In this document: piece by piece, positions 59,302 to 64,000 of the stretch | How positions within the stretch are numbered: position 1 is the stretch's first letter | How the letters are laid out: the number at the start of each line of letters is the position of its first letter | Notes under the pieces: generated by a model | Database searches by the model: none | Told to the model about the DNA's origin: nothing | Seen by the model: the letters and a program-made list of their open reading frames with translations, nothing else | From: Pratylenchus scribneri | Lineage: Eukaryota > Nematoda > Chromadorea > Rhabditida > Pratylenchidae | NCBI GenBank assembly: GCA_030063045.1 | Contig: JAQSEB010000033.1 | Location: forward strand, 3,213,001-3,277,000 | DNA: 64,000 nt | Reading direction: 5' to 3' | Position numbers and translations under genes: made by a program

Positions 59302-62300
59302 TTTTTGGACGGACGGAATATGTAGAAATTGAAATATATTTTAATGGTGGCCAAAAGTGCGAAGCATTTGGCAGTGAATTTGGCTTAAAATTATTTTTAA
59401 TGAATGAAAATCATTTTGGATTAATTCAAATTCATTTTTTGTAAATATTTTGGAACATAAAATGGAAATGGCCGCAATAAAATGACCAAATATATTTTGG
59501 AATTGGCCAATCCTTTTGGTTTTATGAAGGGTCAAAGATGCAAATATAAAAAGGGAAAAAATGGCCAATAAAAGAATTGAGAGCAAATTTGGATCGCCCC
59601 CCCCCTTTCATTCATTGTTTAGGGCCAAAATTAGCGGCGCCCATCCTCCAAAAATATATTTTTGGAGGATTCCACCAAATTGGGTGAATTGGCCCCAATT
59701 TTGGACAAAATGCGCGACAAAATCCTTCAATTCGTTCAAAATTCGCATCTTTTATCCAAATTCCACTCAAATTTACAAAACACTTTGTCCCTCCACAAAA
59801 TGGACATCATTCAAGGAGTGAAGAGAGGGCATTTTGAGGGTAAAATGGTGTGAAGTGGATGAAGAGGGGGAACATTTTGTTATTATTATTTATAATTTGG
59901 ATGGACTGAATGGAGAGGGAGGGGGATTTGACCATCAAAACATTGGATATTAATAATAATTAGATGAATTGAATATTTTAATTGGAATGAAGTGGAATCT
60001 GATGTTGGGCAAATGTGTGAGAATGGAGAGGAAGGAAAATGAAGGTATTGGAGGCGAGAATGGGGAATAGGACATTAGCCAGGGAAAGGGAGGAAATGGG
60101 CGGGACTTTGGCCCAAAGAGGAGGATAATGGCCAATGGTCATTTTGTTCTAATAATCGTTTTATTAGGATGGAATTTATTAAAAAATATAAAAATATTTA
60201 ATTCGGGTTTCTAAACCGTTTGTCATTGGAGAGCTTAAATTGGAATGTATTTTGGCGCACAAAAATATTCCCTAAAATAAAATCATCATTGCCGCCTCAC
60301 AATGAATGATGGTTTCTTTCCATTTTCCTCACATTGTTCCCCTCACTCAATTCTCTGCTGGAAATTTCTTTTGTGCCCAAAAACTTCCCCAAAGGGGGAA
60401 TATGTTCACAAAAATTGATTTAGGATCAGCAGAATTGGATGTATTTTTTTTTTATTCTTTTGCCCAACACATTTTGGCCTATGGGAAAATGCCATTTGAG
60501 GGAATGGAGGACCATCTTCTCCAAAGGGGAATTGTCCATAATGTGCCGGGACAAAAGGAGGAAATAATTCATTTGGCTGCTGTTTTGGACCATTTTCCCT
60601 TTTTGGTCACTCAAACGGCCCAATTTGGGGGCAAAAGAAGATTCTGTAGCAAAGAAGGGTGGGGGAGGGGGGCATTGAGTGTGCTGGGAGGGCAATTCCG
60701 GCGGGCAAATGAAGGAGGAAAGTGGGTGGAGGAAAGAATTGGACAAATGAAGTGTTTTAGAAGGGAATTGAGGGGACAAATTTGTGGGAATTGAACATTG
60801 GAAATGGGGGGGGGGGGGGAATAAATTGAATTTACAAATAGGCAAATTGAAGGCAGACTTAATTTGAGCATATTTAATTCAAAATTTATTTAAAAATGAA
60901 ATAGAATCAAAACTTCAAAGAATATTTTTGTTGCAATAAACTTTGGCAAATGCAACAAAAAGAAAACATTGAAAATAAACAGTGAAAAGAGGAAATGAGG
61001 ATGGAGGGGGGGGGAGGCTGTCAAGAATGGGGAAAAGGGCATTAAGTTGGATGCTAATGGGGAGGAAAGGGGAAGGGAATTAAGCAAAATGGCCAGGAAT
61101 CCAATTGGCACATTTTGTGATGCGCACATTTTTGAATGAAAAGGGGAGGGAAAATGCCAAAACATTATCATCCAATCCAATGAATTATTATGCAAAATTT
61201 GGCATTTGAATGAAGAAAAGTTTTGGATGGGAATGAAGTTGGACAAATAAGGCAATAAATTATTCAAAGATAATTAAAAACAATTTAAATAGAAATAAAC
61301 AATTTAGGTCCTTTTTGAGTTATTCAATTGGAATGTGGCCAATTTTTAATATTAAAATTCATGGATGGATGCCATTTTTTGGCGAATCAATGAAGGATTA
61401 TTCTCGGCATTTGAAAAGGTGCAGAATGGATTAATTAAATCCCAACCCAAATCCAAAAATGCCTCTCAAAAAATGGCCGATGGAATTGGGAATGAGGGAA
61501 TGAAGGATGGTTGGGAAATTCTTGCGGAAATTAGAATATTTTTAGCACCCAATGGAGAATGGAGGGTGGGGGAATGGAAGGTGACGATGATTTGGAGGGA
61601 ATGACCCTTTCAGAGGAAAGTGATGGGATTTCGCGGATTTGTTGAGCCAAAAGCCACATTTTCAGAAGAAGAAGAACAGACCCATTTGTGATTTTGGCTG
61701 AAGGAAGATTAGCCATCTGTGGGAGGATAATGGGAGGAGGGAGGATTGGGAAGGGGACAGCTGTGGCCATCAAAAGGGAAATGCAAAAATTGGAGAGGAA
61801 TTTATTATTAATTTGTGGTTCAAGTTTGGGGGAATTTTCAAGCAGGAGGAAAGAGGATGAGGCAAAATGAGGAATGAATGAAATTATTGGCAAATTAGAT
61901 GGACAATTTGTTTTAGGCAATTTTGGTGGAATTGCAGGGAAAAACTGCAGATTTCTGGAGGCGCTAAAAAATGGATGTTCCTGGGGATGAAGAGAACGGG
62001 ACAAAATGAATGGAATGGGCGAAGTAATTATTAAATACAAGAATGAAAGACAAGGTCAATCCACTTTTTAGCAAAAATGGAATGGGAAGAAAGAACATTG
62101 GGACTTGGGGGGATAATAATGAGGGGAAAATAAATAGGGGAGTGGGAGTGATTTTTTGAAGGGATTTTTACGATTTTTGCGGTGAATTTCATTAATTTTA
62201 GTGAAATCTGAAAATGGAAAAAAAGCAATTTTCGGATGAAAATGAGAGGAACTCGCCTAGACCCCTTTTTGAAGGGTTTTGAATGAAAAATGGACGGAAA

Positions 62301-63699
62301 TTTGTCGTGACGGGATGCCAAAAAAGGGAGGAGGAATGTGAAATTGGCCAAATGGAATGGAATGAATGTTTTTTTACAGAATGTACTGTTAAATATTTGG
62401 ATAAAAAATTAATGGAATATTTTATTGACAATTTTAGATAGAAAAAATTGGAAATTGGTTGCTGCTTCAATGGATATTTTTGACCTTTATGCCAAAAAAA
62501 GAAGAAGCCAGCTGGAAGGAAAAAAATGAGGTTTAGAAGCCGAATGAAAGGAATTGAAGGGGAAAGAAGAGGAAATTGAATTTTGGTCTTTTCCCTCAAA
62601 TTCCGTTGCCCAAATTCCCCTTCATTCATTTTTGTGCGGCCCCTCTCGAATTGGTCATCGAAGAGGAAGAAGGCAAAAGTGAAATGGCCAAATGCCCTTC
62701 CCCAATATTGGCTCAATTTTTGGTCCATTTGGGAATTGATGGGCGGTGTGGGGTGGCCATTGGGCAATGCAAAAATGGTTTATTTATTTAATGACATTTT
62801 TGGATAATATTTTTGAATAATTTGGAAGCATTTTGAATGCATTCCACAATCAAATTCCTTGTTTCCATTTCTTCTCCTTATAATATAAATAAATGTTCCC
62901 GGAGGATTTTACGCCCCATTTATTTGGGTGGTCGACCTTCACGCTATTCCATTCCAAATTCCAATTCCAATCCTTCTATGTTATTTTCCTTGTGAATGGT
63001 CAAAATATTTGCGCAAAATATTCTTCCCAAATCTGTGCCAATTTATTTTTATTAATGAATTCATTTTAAATTCAAAATGGATGGTCAAATGGGATGGGGG
63101 AGAAAATGGCATTTTAAGGGACTTTTTCGGCCAATTCTCAGTGGAATTATTCGGAAGGGAATGAAGGCATTTTGACAGCCAATTTTATAGAAGAAGGAAA
63201 TTTTAGAAAAAATAATTGCCAGATTTTAATAATGGAGATAAAATTTAAAAGGAAAAATAAAATAATTCCATCCAATTTTATTGGCAACAATTCGAGAATT
63301 ATGAGAAAATTTTCGATTCTTCGACCAAATATTAAATGAAATTTTTTGAATATTAATATTCGAATAAGTTAAATTTAATTTATTTAATCTATTGAAAACC
63401 AATAATTTGCCACTGTAAATTTATGACCCACTAAATTCTTTGTATTTTCATGTTTTTCTCATAAATCCTCCCCCCCCCCCCCCCCCCCCCCCTTCATTCC
63501 ATTTTTTATTATTTGTTCTCGAATATATGTAGTAGAAGATAATCCGTAACCCAGAATTTTACACTGTAAGGAGATGAATTTACCATTCCATTTTTAGAAG
63601 AAAGAAAAATTATTAAAATTTAGGACAGAAAAATAAAATAATGGAATGAAAAAATAATAAGAATGAATCACATAAAAAAATAATATCATTTTGGCAATT
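59302..63699. other. 4.4-kb region without a supportable gene
   Basis: Upstream of the kal-1-like gene. The plus strand is strongly purine-rich in places (about 60.65-62.4 kb), with G runs near 60807-60820 and 61005-61014 and a poly-C run of about 27 at 63468-63495. The longest open frames are 60306-60794 (+, 162 codons) and 61531-62040 (-, 169 codons). Neither shows splice partners, family motifs or balanced composition; both are best explained by strand asymmetry that removes stops. The fragment at 59662-59853 (+) looks the most protein-like but stays unassigned. Confidence 0.5.
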
Positions 63700-64000
63700 T
63701 TATGTTTGATAATCATTTCCATCATTTGATGGCCTTTTCTGATAATATAATTGGCACAATTCATCGGCTTTTGTCTGATTTGATTGTCCACGGCAACAAA
63801 GAAACCAAGGATGGATATCCTCGCGAATATGGCCAAATTGGTCGCCTCGGGTATCCTCCGTTCCGCCACCTTTTGGAAATTTATTAAATTTATTCCCAAA
63901 AATATTCAATAAACCAGGTGGACCCAACAAAATGTTGGCTCCTTTATAGCAACATTGTTGCCGACCACCGGCAGAAGAATTTGTGTTTTTGGCACGGGCA
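63700..64000 (-). CDS. AMOP-domain protein, C-terminal fragment (5' part outside window)
   Basis: The minus-strand frame enters from the right edge and ends at TAA 63700-63702. It shows AMOP-domain features: GGRQQCCYKGANILLGPPG, then (after a probable 45-bp intron, GTTTATTG to CCAAAAG, about 63862-63906) GGGTEDTRGDQFGHIREDIH, PWFLCC, a Cys in ELCQLYYQKRPSNDG and DYQT. The order CCY, ...ED..P..CC, C..Y..RPS matches AMOP modules of nidogen/mucin-4/SUSD2-like extracellular proteins. The start and other domains lie outside the window. In relatives a von Willebrand D domain usually follows AMOP; here the frame stops, unless further exons lie at lower coordinates. Confidence 0.7.
   Translation of the reverse strand, partial: ARAKNTNSSAGGRQQCCYKGANILLGPPGLLNIFGNKFNKFPKGGGTEDTRGDQFGHIREDIHPWFLCCRGQSNQTKADELCQLYYQKRPSNDGNDYQT

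Noticed and set aside
60306..60794. 162-codon plus-strand ORF with a stretch loosely like a SAM domain (EDHLLQRGI ... GQKEEII)
   Set aside because: The resemblance covers a few residues only, the flanks are low-complexity, an equally long minus ORF overlaps it, and no kinase or other SAM partner exon is nearby.

Overview
This is nuclear DNA from a nematode. The AT-rich sequence carries many-exon genes with mostly 35-80 bp introns and TTTTTAG-type acceptors just upstream of start codons. It also holds nematode gene families: a divergent nuclear hormone receptor, a ShK-peroxidase, a CHK-type kinase, RME-8 and KAL-1. Several introns can only be spliced with GC-AG borders. That habit, together with the composition, fits a tylenchid plant-parasitic nematode such as a cyst nematode; this placement is inference. 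All gene calls come from reading translated exons by eye, without alignments or transcripts.

Layout. 0.3-2.9 kb (+): a nuclear hormone receptor and a small secreted peptide gene. 3.2-6.5 kb (-): a long, unrecognised multi-exon gene. 7.5-8.7 kb: a minisatellite of 32/33-bp units. 8.8-14.3 kb (-): fatty-acid amide hydrolase, then the ribosome-biogenesis factor CEBPZ/Noc1. 14.8-32.5 kb (+): a head-to-tail run with a half-length apyrase, a small unknown gene, the dienoyl-CoA isomerase ECH1, an HSDL2-type dehydrogenase, an unknown gene, an RD3-family gene and the large endosomal J-protein RME-8. 32.8-34.7 kb (-): a small putative membrane protein and MRTO4. 35.5-44.1 kb (+): USP48 deubiquitinase and SRRT/ARS2. 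44.3-45.8 kb: a second array of the same minisatellite. 46.7-51.6 kb (-): a ShK/haem peroxidase that lacks its catalytic middle, and a CHK-kinase-like protein. 52.2-52.8 kb: a 34-bp satellite with 102-bp higher-order structure beside a tRNA-like element. 53.2-59.3 kb (-): a KAL-1/anosmin-like gene with a ~2.7-kb intron. 59.3-63.7 kb: no supportable gene. 63.7 kb to the end (-): the C-terminal part of an AMOP-domain protein.

Functional themes: ECH1 and the HSDL2-like gene are adjacent, closely spaced and both linked to fatty-acyl metabolism, so they may share an operon. CEBPZ and MRTO4 both act in 60S ribosome assembly but are not adjacent. No prokaryote-like, viral or CRISPR system is visible. 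The most unusual material is the repeat biology (three structured satellites and tRNA-derived elements that inflate two introns) and a cluster of genes shorter than their families (apyrase, HSDL2, peroxidase).
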